A stretch of DNA of 44,500 bases from Cryptomeria japonica (taxonomy: Eukaryota > Streptophyta > Pinopsida > Cupressales > Cupressaceae): the NCBI RefSeq assembly GCF_030272615.1, contig NC_081412.1, positions 101,931,796-101,976,295 of the forward strand. Reading direction: 5' to 3'. Positions 10,612-21,199 of the stretch are shown here, piece after piece; positions within the stretch are counted from its first letter, which is position 1; the number at the start of each line of letters is the position of its first letter. The notes below the pieces were generated by a model, which was given only the letters and a program-made list of their open reading frames with translations, had not been told where the DNA came from and ran no database searches. The translations under genes were made by a program, and so were the position numbers.

Positions 10612-11448
10612 AAGCTTCGACACTATATGTTAAATCATCAAAAAATACTAGTTGCAAAAATTGATCCCTTGAAATACTTGCTTAGCAAGGCAGCTTTGAT
10701 AGGTCGCCTGACAAAGTGGGTTATGATCCTAAGTGAGTTTGATATTCAGTACATTGAGAGAAAGGCAATAAAAGGAGAAATCATAGTAGATCAACTTGCA
10801 GAGGCACCTATTCATGATGATCATCCAATGTTGATAGATTTCCCTGATGAATCAGTATTTTCTCTTACTTCTTCTAAGGAATGGCAATTATACTTTGATG
10901 GATCTCACACAAAGTATGGCTCAGGAGCAGGCATATTGTTTGTCACCCCTCAAGGAGATGCTATCCCAAAGTCATATAGGATCACTTTCCATTGCACCAA
11001 TAATATTGCAAAATACAAAGCTTTGGTCACAGGACTCAGAATAGCAATCCAATGGAACATTACACATTTGCAAGTCTATGGAGATTCCTAGTTAGTCATC
11101 CATCAAGTGAATGATGACTATGAAACAAAAGATGAAAATCTTCTTCCCTAAAAGCATATGGTGGATTTCTTCAAGACAAAATTTACTAATATCCATTTCA
11201 ATCAAGTTCCAAGAATTCAAAACAAGTCAGCAGATGCTATGGCAACTATTGCTTCCATGTTAAATATGCCCCATAATAGAGACAGATGTGAATTTTTGGT
11301 TGAACAGTTGCTGGTGCCTTCTTTTGAAATTTTGATAGTAGATGTGATGTGTGTTCTTGTTGGTCCTAATTCCCCATGGCACAATGACATCTATCGGTAT
11401 TTGAAATCCCAAACCTTACCACCTAACCTTTCCTCTAACCAACGCTGA
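10612..11448 (+). pseudogene. Second (archaeal-like) RNase H of element G1
   Basis: Open pieces are 10627-11091 and 11158-11448, in one frame with a TAG at 11089. The domain starts YFDGSHTKYGSGAGI (first Asp) and continues with AKYKALVTGL, where the Glu seen in the minus-strand relative (EYEAL at about 21520) is Lys. It then has VYGDS (Asp) and NKSADAMA (Asp). A second RNase H between the RT/RNase H and integrase is established for plant Tat elements. The Glu-to-Lys change would probably abolish activity here. Confidence 0.8.
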
Positions 11449-12637
11449 GCCTTCATACGCCAAACTGCCAAATATGTCATCATCGCAGACACCCTTTACC
11501 ATCATTCCTTTGACCACACCCTCCTCAGGTGTTTGGATTCTGACGAGGCACAAACGGCTTTATGCAAGGTTCATGATGGTATATGTGGGGGCCATTTCAA
11601 TGGTCTAAGTCTAGCTAAAAAGTTGGTTCATGCTGGATATTATTGGCCCACCATGGAAAAGGATGCTCATGATTTTGTCAAGAAATGCTACAAATGTCAA
11701 ATACACAAAAATTACATTCATACGCTACCTCAAGAACTTCACTATGTCATATCTCCGTGGCCCTTTTCTCAGTGGGGATTGGATCTTATTGGCAAGATTC
11801 ACCTGACATCTGCAAACAAACACAAATTCATCATCACAGCCACAGAATACTTTACAAAATGAATCGAGGCTATCCATGTGACCTATATCACTGGTGTTCA
11901 AATTTCAAAGTTTCTACTGAATTATATCATATGTAGATATGGGATTCCCCTTGCAATAGTCACAAATAATGGCCGTCCATTCAAAAATAAAGATGTCAAG
12001 GAACTCTATGAAAAGTTTCACATCCAACACCATTTCTCTAGTCCTTACTATCCACAAAGTAATGATCAAGCTGAAGCATCCAATAAACCCATCATTAAGA
12101 TCTTTAAAAAGGTTGTCAATGATGCTGGTCGAGATTGGCATGTACAGTTGAATCCACCACTATGGGCTTATCGCACTTCCATCCACACACCTGCTGGTGC
12201 AACACCTTATTCCTTGGTGTATGGTGCAGAAGCCATTTTACCCTTAGAAGTAGAAATTCCCTCTATGCGTGTTTCCCTACAACATTTGATTGATGATGAG
12301 ACACACAAATTCTCTAGGCTGCATTAGCTTGAGATGTTAGATGAGAAACGTCAGATAGCCCTGACACATTTGCAAGCATATCAAAAATTGTCTCTGTCAC
12401 TCTTATAATAAGAAGGTCAAAGGGCAACACTTCGAAGTGGGAGATTTGGTCCTAAAGGCAAACCCAAAGAATACACAATCTACTGACATCATCAAAGGAA
12501 AATTTGAGCCTAATTGGGTTGGGCCTTTCATAGTTACTGTAGCCTATGGTTTAGGGGCATATCAGCTTGCAACCCCAGATGGTGAACCTCTGTCAGATTC
12601 TGTAAATAGCATGCACCTTCAAAAGTACTGGGCATAG
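11449..12637 (+). pseudogene. Integrase of element G1, catalytic residue lost
   Basis: Open pieces are 11533-11862, 11878-12327 and, after a frame change near 12385, 12437-12637. The N-terminal zinc-binding part has HDGICGGH and CYKCQ. The core has WGLDLIG (first Asp). The second catalytic position reads TNNGRPF, Asn in place of the usual Asp. The Glu is in NDQAEASN. The last piece is a GPY/F-type C-terminal domain (WVGPFIV, GAYQLATPDGEPL, MHLQKYWA). No chromodomain follows. Integrase would insert the cDNA. Stops and the Asp-to-Asn change make this copy inactive. Confidence 0.88.
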
Positions 12638-12796
12638 TTTTTCTGTTAGCAGTTCTTCAATATGATCCTGAAAAAAAAATTAAAAAATCAAAAGCTCAAA
12701 AAAAAAAAAAAAGCTCAAAAATACAAAAAAATCAAAAAGTGAAAAATTGAAAAGAAGAAAAAAAAAAGTAAGCAAAGAAAAATAATTCGCCCTCTA

Positions 12797-12863
12797 GTGA
12801 AAACTTGGCAAACAGGTGCTTTGGGCAAGTACCATGGTGAAAACCTGGCAAACAGGCGCCATG
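12797..12863 (+). repeat. Direct repeat (period 40 bp) with a bulged hairpin
   Basis: gtgaaaacttggcaaacagg at 12797 and gtgaaaacctggcaaacagg at 12837 repeat with one change in the first 20 bases. The second copy folds: CATGGTG (12833-12839) pairs with CGCCATG (12857-12863, one G-T pair), an AAAA bulge follows, then CCTG (12844-12847) pairs with CAGG (12853-12856) around a GCAAA loop. Confidence 0.7.
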
Positions 12864-13530
12864 TGTAAAAGACTATTGCTCTGTTATCTATCATGACTCC
12901 TAGTTGTACTTTCCCCCTGCAGGTTTATCACGATTATCCTTTCCCTGACCCAATGTTCTGTTCCAAGCCTATGATTGGTCAACATCATTGTCTTGCATAC
13001 TTAGGTTTCCAGTCCTTGTGCATATGTTTTGGTCCTAGTTGTTGTATATGTCTTTCAAATTTTCATTGGGTGTGTGCTCCTTGTCATGATCAATTACTGG
13101 AGTTATTGTTGTGTGCGGACTGGAGCTTTCTTATCATATAATATCCTAAAAAAATCCCTAAAAATCAAATAATGTCCTGAAAAAATCCCTAAAAAGTCAA
13201 ATAAAAGTCCTAAAAAATGAGCAAAACAATTGTAAAAAAACTCGAAATACCTACAAAGTGAAAAACATCAAAATCCAAAAACAATTTCTTTGCCATTTTG
13301 CATTTTGTCAATAAATGGTCCCCTTTGTGCATAGACAGATCACTGAGCATACATCCAATGACAATCTATCAAGCATTGTGCTTTAATGAAATCACACATT
13401 AACAGATAAACTATTTGACTAAGCAAGCATTCAACCTGATCACAGTTGTCACATCAATCAAAATAGCATCAACATTAGCATTGGTCCTTGTCAACATTAT
13501 CATGGGTCTTATACAGGGTGTGGTATACTC

Positions 13531-13584
13531 GAAACTAGACTGTGTCCTGTCTTTGACAGGGTACCGCATTCCCTGAAACTAGAC
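13531..13584 (+). repeat. Hairpin between two gaaactagac words
   Basis: CCTGTC (13546-13551) and GACAGG (13555-13560) form a perfect 6-bp stem with a TTT loop. gaaactagac occurs at 13531-13540 and again at 13575-13584, framing the stem. Confidence 0.55.
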
Positions 13585-14750
13585 AACATGATCATTCTTG
13601 TTTTCCACTTTTGACAATGACGATCAAACTGTTTGTTTGACTTGGTTGAATTTGTATGTCTTATCTTTTTATTGATTTATCTTTGGCTTCGATCATGTTC
13701 CTATGTTGCTCGATGATGTCATTGAGTGATTTAGAGTGACCGGGATGGTTCATGGTCCCTTTCCTTTTTTTGTTGTGTTTGTTGTTTGTGGAATGTTTGT
13801 CACAAACTGGGGCAACTATATCATTGGGTGTCTGTGATAAGTAAGTTCACTTTGTGAACGCCGCACATACCTCGACCCTTGATGTATGCACCCTAGGATG
13901 CTTCACTCATTCCTTGTGTGCGATGTGTCTATCTTTTGCAAAAGGGGTTGCATTCCAGCTCTGGCCTTCAATGCCATGATGCTCTGCATCCACTTTGCTA
14001 CAATAAATACAGGTTCTCACCTACTTATGTGCATTTGTGAAAGCAAGTTTTCCTTCATCTCTAACTGTCCTCCATCTAATTTCTTCTTACTAACATTTCT
14101 TCCATCAGTCTTGGTAGTCTGTTTAGTCTAGTTCAGTCATAAGTGCATAATTGCACTTGTGCACACTATCTTGCACTTGTGCAGCATCAAGTTGTGCCTG
14201 TGTACCTTACACAGGCGTAGATCTGCATTTTTCCCTCCCCTGTGGGCCCCACAATGTCCCACAATCAAGTAAAATTCATGAAATTGAACATATGGGTTTT
14301 TGAGCTACATACCACTGCTCCCACGTCATCTGGTTGTTTGTAGATGCGTACATGTTCCCCAAGGTGATCTACCATTGGAATGTTCACCATCTCTCTGCAA
14401 GGGTCCTTTTTCTCGAGCAACAACTCCTCCACTTTGGCCAGTGCAAATGAACTCTTTTCCTTCTCCTTGTCTCCTATATAGATCTTTGTCAGTACCTAGA
14501 TGGACGTGCATGCTCTCCATCTTATGATGGTCGCGGTCTTTTGCGCCTTCCACTGCTTGTCCTTTGTGCATCTAACCTTCAATTTTTGATCCGTTCGAAC
14601 CTATCGTCTTCTGTCATTCTTATCGATCACTTGGCCTCTTTTCTGGATTTTTCTGACCAATTCCTCAAGGGGGCATGCATATGTCATTGTTATTGTCTGG
14701 GGCATTTTTATTATTGTTCTTTGAAACAATGCTTAGAATCACATTGTCTC

Positions 14751-14764
14751 AAAGAGGGGCAAAA
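14751..14764 (+). other. Polypurine tract of element G1
   Basis: aaagaggggcaaaa lies directly before the 3' LTR (TGTAGA at 14765). This is the plus-strand DNA priming site. Confidence 0.85.
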
Positions 14765-16288
14765 TGTAGACGTCTAAAAATGGTCAACGCTTGTGGAGTC
14801 ATACTTTAACATTTGCGCATTGTCTTATTTTAGGGTTCTTGCGTCGCATTAACATTTCTTCTATGTTGCGCACTTGGTCTTTATCATTTGCGAGCATCGA
14901 GTCCTCCTTCTCCATTCCTCATTTTTATCACTTTCGAATTAGGTCTTGTCGATAGCAATCTTCAGTCATGATTTTGGTTGATCTTATCCTATAGCATCAT
15001 GGTGCGTGCTCATTTATCATCATTTTGGACATCGTCAATCCTCATCAATGATAGAATTAGGGTTTTGTCCTCTTGTCAATCTTTCAATCATCTTTAGCTT
15101 GTTAGTAATCATTTGTGATTATCAACTTGTCAATCTCATCATCGATCCTTGTCCTTGCCAATTTTGTCATTTTGTGTTCGATTCATCATCGATCCTTGTC
15201 CTTTTCAATCATGTCAATTTCGATCGATTAGTCATTATTCCTCGTCAATTGGCGCCTATCAATTTGATCTCCTTGTCAATCTTGGTCAATTTGTCATTGA
15301 TTTTTGTCAATCAATCTCAATCATTTATCAACATTGGTCCTTTGTCAATTAGAACCATGATCGAACCTACATTAATTTCTTGTTGTCTTGACCTAATTCC
15401 TTGTCCTCTTATTTCTAGGGTTTTATGATTTGTTCATTTAATCCTTTTCTTCTTCTCTGTGGGTTAAATAAATCTATTTATTTAGTCCTAGGTCTCTTTC
15501 ATGAATTAATTTATGGATGAAAACCTATTAATTAATTCACCTAATTTCTATTTTATCTTTTTCCTCAATTTTCTAATTTGCTAATTTCTCCTAATTCCTA
15601 ATTTCTATTTCTCCTATTTTCTTTAATTTTTCTAATATTTCCCCTAATTTCATTCCCTCATTTTCTCCTATGTTTATGCTTCCATTTGTTGCGATCATGG
15701 AGGTTATTTTCTCTCTTCCCTTTTGTCATGGGAATGGCATTTCAAGCTTGTCATAATTTGTCATACATCTTGCATAGCAACTTGCCATAATTTGTGCATA
15801 ATTTGTCATACATCTTGCATAGCAACTTGCCATAATTTGTGCATAATTTGTCATACACCTTGCATAGAAATTGTCATACATTTGTCATAATTTTGCCATT
15901 CTTGATTTGAATTTCCCTTCAAATCTCTTCATGCTAATCTTGTCCTCTCTCCAATTTGTCTATAAATTGGATGATTTTCTTCAATGAAAAGGAGGAATCA
16001 ATCACATTTTCAAGTAACCTTATGCTGCGAATTTCGTCTCTCAACAACTTGCTTTCCACTTGCATTTTGCACTTGTAGGTGAGATCCACATCAAATTTGA
16101 AGGTGAAAGAAGAACAATGGAGCCACATGAAGGAGATATATGTGTCAGTTTGCTTCGATTTCATTTGATTTGAATATCTTGTCTTTATGTCTTCATTGAT
16201 TGGATTAGGATTACTTTCATAGCAGCTTTAGGTTTTGTGGTTGTCCTAATTGCTATTGTTTTGATGATTTTCAATTTCTTGATCTACA
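14765..16288 (+). repeat. 3' LTR of element G1
   Basis: 1524 bp, starts tgtagacgtc and ends gatctaca. Compared with the 5' LTR it lacks about 19 bases in a tcat-flanked repeat (near 15140) and has about 40 extra bases near 15727-15770. Substitutions are mostly transitions. The TATA box is at 15961-15967. The 45-bp repeats start at 15772, 15817 and 15862. Confidence 0.93.
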
Positions 16289-17014
16289 GGTAGTACTATG
16301 ACCCAGTTCAAGATGGATATTGTGGTTAATACTCTTTTGTCAGAAGAAATGAAAAATAAGTCTTTTGAGATGACAAAAGATGCATTGTCTATTCGAGGAA
16401 GACTGGAGGACAAAGACAAGAAGAAAGGAAAGAAGTCCAAGTCCAACTCTCAAGAGAGATCAAAATGTCCAGGCAAGAAGTCAAAGGTGAAGTGATGGAA
16501 CTGTAGGCAAAAAGGGCATATCCAAAAGGATTGCAAGGAAGAAAAGAAGAAGAAGTATTCTGACACTAAATCTTCTCAGAGTGATGTAGATGCATTTGTA
16601 GCAGCCCTGGTAGTGCCTACCTCTAATGATACCTAATTAGTAGATTTTGGCGCATGTTTTCACATGACCTCCCATAAGGAATGGTTCTCGAAGTATGAAC
16701 CATATGTTGGTGGAAAGGTATACTTGGCTAGTGATTCTACGTTGGAGATTGTAGGGAGAGGCAGAATTAAAATTCAATTCCCATATGGTAGAGTGAAGGG
16801 GATCAATGGTGTTCTTCATATACCAAGTCTGGAAAGAAACCTTCTCTCTGTAAATAAACTTAATGATGCTGCAGTACAAGTTACATTTGTATATGGTGGT
16901 TGCAAGATGACTAGGGGTTCCATTGTATTAGCAAAGGGTGGTCACATTGGTACACTATATAAGTTAAATGTTGAACCTATATGTTGTAATGTAACCTCTA
17001 AAAAAGTTTGTTAA
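16289..17014 (+). pseudogene. Copia gag 3' part, zinc knuckle and protease (element C)
   Basis: The copia gag resumes after the target copy (16289-16293) with VNTLLSEEMKNKSFE, the conserved C-terminal Gag segment, in the open piece 16298-16495. A zinc knuckle follows, but its first Cys codon is a stop (TGA at 16493-16495) just before WNCRQKGHIQKDC. The protease active site reads LVDFGACFHM, Phe where the family usually has Ser or Thr, and is preceded by a TAA near 16634. The open piece 16664-17014 covers the rest of the protease (GRGRIKIQF, VLHIPSLERNLLSV). Confidence 0.85.
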
Positions 17015-17024
17015 GACAACTATA

Positions 17025-17975
17025 ATGATGCATAATGCTAATTCATTGGAAGCTAAACTTCCTATTTAGAAAACAATGCTCTGGCATAATAGGTTAGGCT
17101 ACATAGGTGAAAAAGGTTTAAAAGCTTTGAAGAATAAGAATCTAGTTGAAGGTCTGGATGATTGTAGTTTTGAGTTCAATTTCTGTGAACACTGCATATA
17201 TGGAAAATATAACCATGATCAGTTTTATTCTAGTTTTCATAAGTCTTCTAACATTCTGGATTATGTTCACTCTGATGTGCTTGGTCCAGTGGATGTTCCT
17301 TCTCTATCTAAGTCTAAGTACTATGTATCTTTTGTAGATGATTATTCAAGAAGGGCATTTGTGTACTTTCTTAAAAGCAAATCAGAAGTGTTTAGTCGGT
17401 TTAAGGAGTTTAAGAACCTTGTTGAAAATCAGACTAGGAGAAGGATTAAATATTTAAGAACAGACAATGGTGGTGAATACTCTAGTGCAGATTTTGACAA
17501 GTACTGTGTTGATCATGGAATTAAGAGACACAAGACTATACCTTACACTCCACAACAAAATGGAGTTGTTGAAAGGTTGAATCGGTCTCTAATAGAGAAA
17601 GAAAGAAGCATGTTGAGTGGAGCTAGGCTGGAACAAAAAGTCTAGGCTAAAGTAGTTGCTACAACAAGTTACTTGCTAAATCATTCTCCTACTTCAGCAT
17701 TGGTTGACGAAACACCTATGGAAGCATGGTCTAGTAAGAAACCTTCATGTTTTTTGTGTAGAGGCATATGCTCATGTGCCTAATGTTAATAGATCTAAGC
17801 TGGATAACAAAGTTGTGAAATGTATCTTCATTGGCTATGAAGTTGGTGTGAAAGGATACAAACTTTGGAATCTAGTGACTAGTAAGGTTACGTACAGAAG
17901 AAGTGTGATTTTTCATGAGTTGAAACCTATGTCACTAGATCATAACATTAGAAAGAAAGGAGAAGCCGAAGGTTG
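17025..17975 (+). pseudogene. Copia GAG-pre-integrase and integrase (element C)
   Basis: Open piece 17076-17645: LWHNRLGYIGEKGLKAL is the GAG-pre-integrase zinc-binding domain, with CEHCIYGK supplying the Cys pair. The integrase core follows with HSDVLGP, LRTDNGGEY and NGVVERLN, so all three DDE residues are present. A TAG at 17643 and a frame change near a T-run at about 17750 lead into 17704-17976, the C-terminal part (NKVVKCIFIGYEVGVKGYKLW). The role is insertion of the cDNA into the host genome. The copy is broken by frame changes on both sides. Confidence 0.88.
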
Positions 17976-19060
17976 AAATTCCTCTAGCTAAGGAAGAATC
18001 TCTAGAGATATCTAAAGATGAGGAGAGTTCAAGCAGTTCGATTAGTTCTGAAGAAGAACATGATGATGAGCCTCCTGTTGAACGTCAAGAAGCCTCAACA
18101 CCAAAGTTGAGAAGATCTACTTGAGAGAGGTGGCAACTTGATAGGTATACACCTAATAAGTACAGTCACTCTATGTTAAATGTTAATTGTGCTTATGCAT
18201 TACTTGCAAATACTGATGAGCCTAGGACTGTCAAAGAAGCTATTAAGATGATTGATTCAAATTCCTAGTTGGAAGCCATGAATGATGAAATGTCATCATT
18301 GGATAAAAATGGAACTTTGGATTCGGTGCCATTGCCTAAAGGCAGAAATCTTGTAGGTTGCAAGTGGGTATTCAAAAAAAAGTATGGTCCAGATGGCAGC
18401 ATTGACAAGTATAAAGAAAGATTGGTTGCAAAGGGGTATTCTCAAAAGGAAGGTATTGATTATGGAGTGATCTTTTCTCATGTGGCTAAGCTGACATCTA
18501 TCAGATTTCTCTTGTCACTTACAGTAGCATATGATTGGGAGATTGAGCAGATGGATGTGAAGACAACATTTCTTCATGGTGATCTTGAAGAAGAGATTTA
18601 TATGTCTCAGCCTAAGCATTTTGTGGAAAAAGGTAAAGAACACTTGGTTTGCAGACTCAAGAAGTCTCTGTATGGTTTGAAACAGTCTCCCAGAATGTGG
18701 TATCAAAAGTATGATACATTTGTTTTGTCCTTGGGATTTGTAAGATCAAAAGTTGGTCATTGTGTTTACTACAAAACTGAAGGTGATAAGATCCTTATCA
18801 TAGCTTTGTATGTAGACGACATTATGTTCATATGAAATACAAAAGGTATGATCTCAGATTTAAAATCTCAATTATCTATGAAATTTGAAATGAAGGACTT
18901 AGGAGCAGCAAATTACATTCTGGGAATGGAGATCAAAAGGGATATATCTAAGACAAAATTTTGGTTTAGCCAAAGAAAATATATAACCAATGTTCTTGAC
19001 AGGTTTCATATGTCTTAAAGTAAATCACAGGTTGTTCCCATCTTGTAGGGAACTAATTTA
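17976..19060 (+). pseudogene. Copia reverse transcriptase (element C)
   Basis: An acidic, Ser/Glu-rich linker (about 17980-18120) precedes the RVT_2-type domain in 18269-18835. Signatures are LVGCKWVFKKKYGPDGSIDKYK, LVAKGYSQKEGIDY, MDVKTTFLHGDLEEEIYM, SLYGLKQSPRMWYQK and YVDD at 18809-18820. A TGA at 18833 follows soon after YVDD. The same frame continues with KFEMKDLGAANYILGMEI to about 19017. RT catalytic Asp residues are intact, but the linker holds a stop near 18121 and another near 18266. Confidence 0.88.
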
Positions 19061-19848
19061 TTTGTTCTTGATAGTCTAAAATCTCCAAAAGAGATTGCTA
19101 ACATGAAGAACATCCCTTATGCAAGTGCTATTGGAAGCTTGATGTATACTATGGTCTGTACAAGACCAGACATTGCCCAACTAGTGGGAGTATTGAGCAG
19201 GTTTATGTCGAATCTAGGAAGGCCACATTGGGATGTTGTAAAGAGGGTGTTTAGATATCTGCAGGGAACTTCAGATTTTGCTTTGTGCTATCATGGTCAT
19301 TTTTATGATTCAAAGAAAACTCTTAGTGTATGTCATTTTGTGGATTTTGATTGGGCAGGAGACATAGACAGCAGAAGATCCACCAGTAGATGTATTTTTG
19401 TCATGAGTGGTGGAGCAATTAGTTGGATGAGCAAATAGAAACCTGTAGTCGCTTTGTCTACTATAGAGGCAGAATACATGGTGGCCACACATGCTTGCAA
19501 AGAACTTGTCTGGCTTAGGCGTTTGAGTTCAGATATTGGTTTTCATGCAAGGAAGGTTGAAATTTGGAGTGACACCCAGAGTGCCATATGTTTGGCAAAG
19601 AACCCTAATTTCCATGCCAGATCAAAGCATATTGATGTTTAGTATCACTTTTTTTGTGACATGGTGGAAGATGGAAAAGTTATTTTCAACAAGGTAGAAA
19701 CTCTGCAAAATGTTGCAGACGCCTTGACGAAACTGGTGAGCACTCACAAGTTCAAGTGGTGTTCTAATTCTATGGGTCTTGATACCATGATTCTTAGTAA
19801 CGTCTGGAATGGTAATCGGTCTAGTCAATTCCTCGTCAAGTGGGAGTT
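19061..19848 (+). pseudogene. Copia RNase H and polypurine tract (element C)
   Basis: Open pieces 19103-19438, 19454-19642 and 19661-19879 share one frame, separated by TAG codons at 19436 and 19640. Recognisable parts are YASAIGSLMYTMVCTRPDIA, DWAGDIDSRRSTSR (Asp), ALSTIEAEYMVATHACKE (Glu) and IWSDTQSAICLAKNP (Asp), then NVADALTK. RNase H removes template RNA during reverse transcription. The purine stretch aagtgggag (about 19838-19846) just before the LTR is the probable polypurine tract. Confidence 0.85.
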
Positions 19849-21199
19849 TGTTGGAAATATGTGCCTCAAATTAACTTGACTTGTGTTTTGACTGATTAGA
19901 GTAACCTATCCTGATGGAACAGTTGTCGGTGTGACCCTTGCCGATGGGCCGATAGAACCCTCTTCTGATCGGCTAGTGGATGAGCAAATCCGAGATGATC
20001 CAATGGTTGTCGTTATACCACGATGGGAAGATGATCAAAATTTATTCCCCATGACTTGGCAACAAAGAACATGCAAAAATAAGTGAGTTAAAGACCGAGT
20101 AGATCAAGGTTGATCCAACAGTGGTCGCTAGGTTGCGATGGGAAACTGCTCGATAGAATATCCATCGGCAACAAAGAAGAGCTTCATTGTGGGCGGTTAG
20201 TAAGGCCATGCTAAGGTGGTAGGATAGGGACTCCAGAGCCAATCAGGGAGTGACACATGGCATAAGTGAGCGGCCTATGTGAGATAAGGGTCATGCAAAT
20301 CAAGAAGATCCAACGACAGATCCAAGGAAGATCAACTGTGGAGTAAAATTTTGGGACTATTAGCGGCTGTCGTTGTACAGAGGTTGTGAGGTGCCTGAAA
20401 TGTTATCCCTTGCGACATGGCAACCAAGTGGTGGGACCCAGTAGGAGAGCAGCTAAGGCGAGTTAAAGGCCAAGAAGATCGCAGATGATCAAACAGTGAT
20501 CGTAGAAGATCTGACGGTGGTCGCTAGGTCACGATGGGAAATTGTTCATTAGACTTTTCATCGCGACCCAGCGATAAAGAAGAGCTTCATTCCAACGGTG
20601 AGTCCATGAAAGACTAGCAAAAATGCAAGCTAGAGGTCGAGCAAGTGGAGTAGAGACCGACTATGGGTGTGCGCTCGAACAAGAGTCCAAAAGATAAACA
20701 CTTGGACATTGGAGATGGTCTTGTCAGTGTATATTAATACGAACCGACCCAACTTCTTGGTGCATGTGGGATATTGTGTTTCTCATGAATGGAGACCAAC
20801 ATAGATGGTTAGACTTCAAACCATTGGTGCAGTTCCTCAGATGAACTGTCAACAATTTGATATATGAAGCCATTGGATAAGTATGGTGAATAGTAACTGA
20901 TAGTGTGATTCGATTGTAGTGTCTAGTTCATGAGAATCTGAGAACAAAAACCTGTAGTTGTAGACTGAAACTTTATTATAAATTCATTTACAGGAAATAA
21001 AGTGTTTCAACTATTGGTGGTGGGTTTTTTCCCGAAAGGGTTTTCCCATGTAATTATTGGTGTTTTGTCCCTGTGTTGATTATATGTGTTTTGTCTATGT
21101 TATTCTTAATGTTCTGTAAAAGTTTTAAACTGCATTCTTGTATGATCTCTCTTGCTATTTAACATTAGGAAGGCATTTATGCACTGTGCTTTCCTTTCA
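19849..21199 (+). repeat. 3' LTR of element C (copia)
   Basis: Starts tgttggaaat and ends ctttcctttca, 1351 bp. The last ~250 bases match 1-247. The U3-like part (about 19990-20610) contains diverged repeats of a ggtcgctaggt..cgatgggaaa...aacaaagaagagcttcatt module (clear at 20120-20195 and 20520-20600, weaker near 19995 and 20360). No TATA box stands out. gtgtatattaatacg at about 20734 is a weak candidate. The ORF at 20042-20242 on the minus strand is chance. Confidence 0.88.

Larger units (their letters stand above)
12638..14750 (+). other. 3' noncoding region of element G1
   Basis: About 2.1 kb lie between integrase and the polypurine tract. It begins with A-rich runs (12667-12785), then the 40-bp-spaced direct repeat (12797-12863). 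Lys-codon-like aaaaatcc words follow (13140-13260), and then a hairpin flanked by two gaaactagac words (13531-13584). Words like gcacttgtgca at 14140-14215 echo the leader repeat. Open frames such as 12893-13141, 13886-14131 and 14300-14527 have no recognisable protein content. Confidence 0.65.
857..16288 (+). mobile_element. Element G1: Tat-like Ty3/gypsy retrotransposon nested in copia gag
   Basis: Two LTRs (857-2351 and 14765-16288) begin TGTAGA and end TCTACA, a 6-bp inverted terminal repeat. A polypurine tract precedes the 3' LTR and a TGG-starting primer site follows the 5' LTR. The internal order is Gag, protease, G-patch-like segment, RT, RNase H, second RNase H, integrase, with no chromodomain. 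The second RNase H before integrase marks the Tat lineage. LTRs differ by roughly 45-50 substitutions by eye (about 3%) plus two larger indels. Coding regions have many nonsense codons but only about two frame changes (near 8350-8370 and near 12385). Confidence 0.93.
1..21199 (+). mobile_element. Element C: Ty1/copia LTR retrotransposon, interrupted by G1
   Basis: The domain order is gag, zinc knuckle, protease, integrase, RT, RNase H. Integrase before RT is the Ty1/copia order. Bases 1-247 match the last part of the LTR at 19849-21199, so the window opens inside the 5' LTR. A 15.4-kb gypsy element (857-16288) splits the gag. All coding parts carry stops, so the copy is dead. The five bases after the 3' LTR are aggag (21200-21204). 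The matching left target copy lies outside the window. The 3' flank is a minus-strand Tat-like element cut abruptly, so C most likely inserted into that element. Confidence 0.93.
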
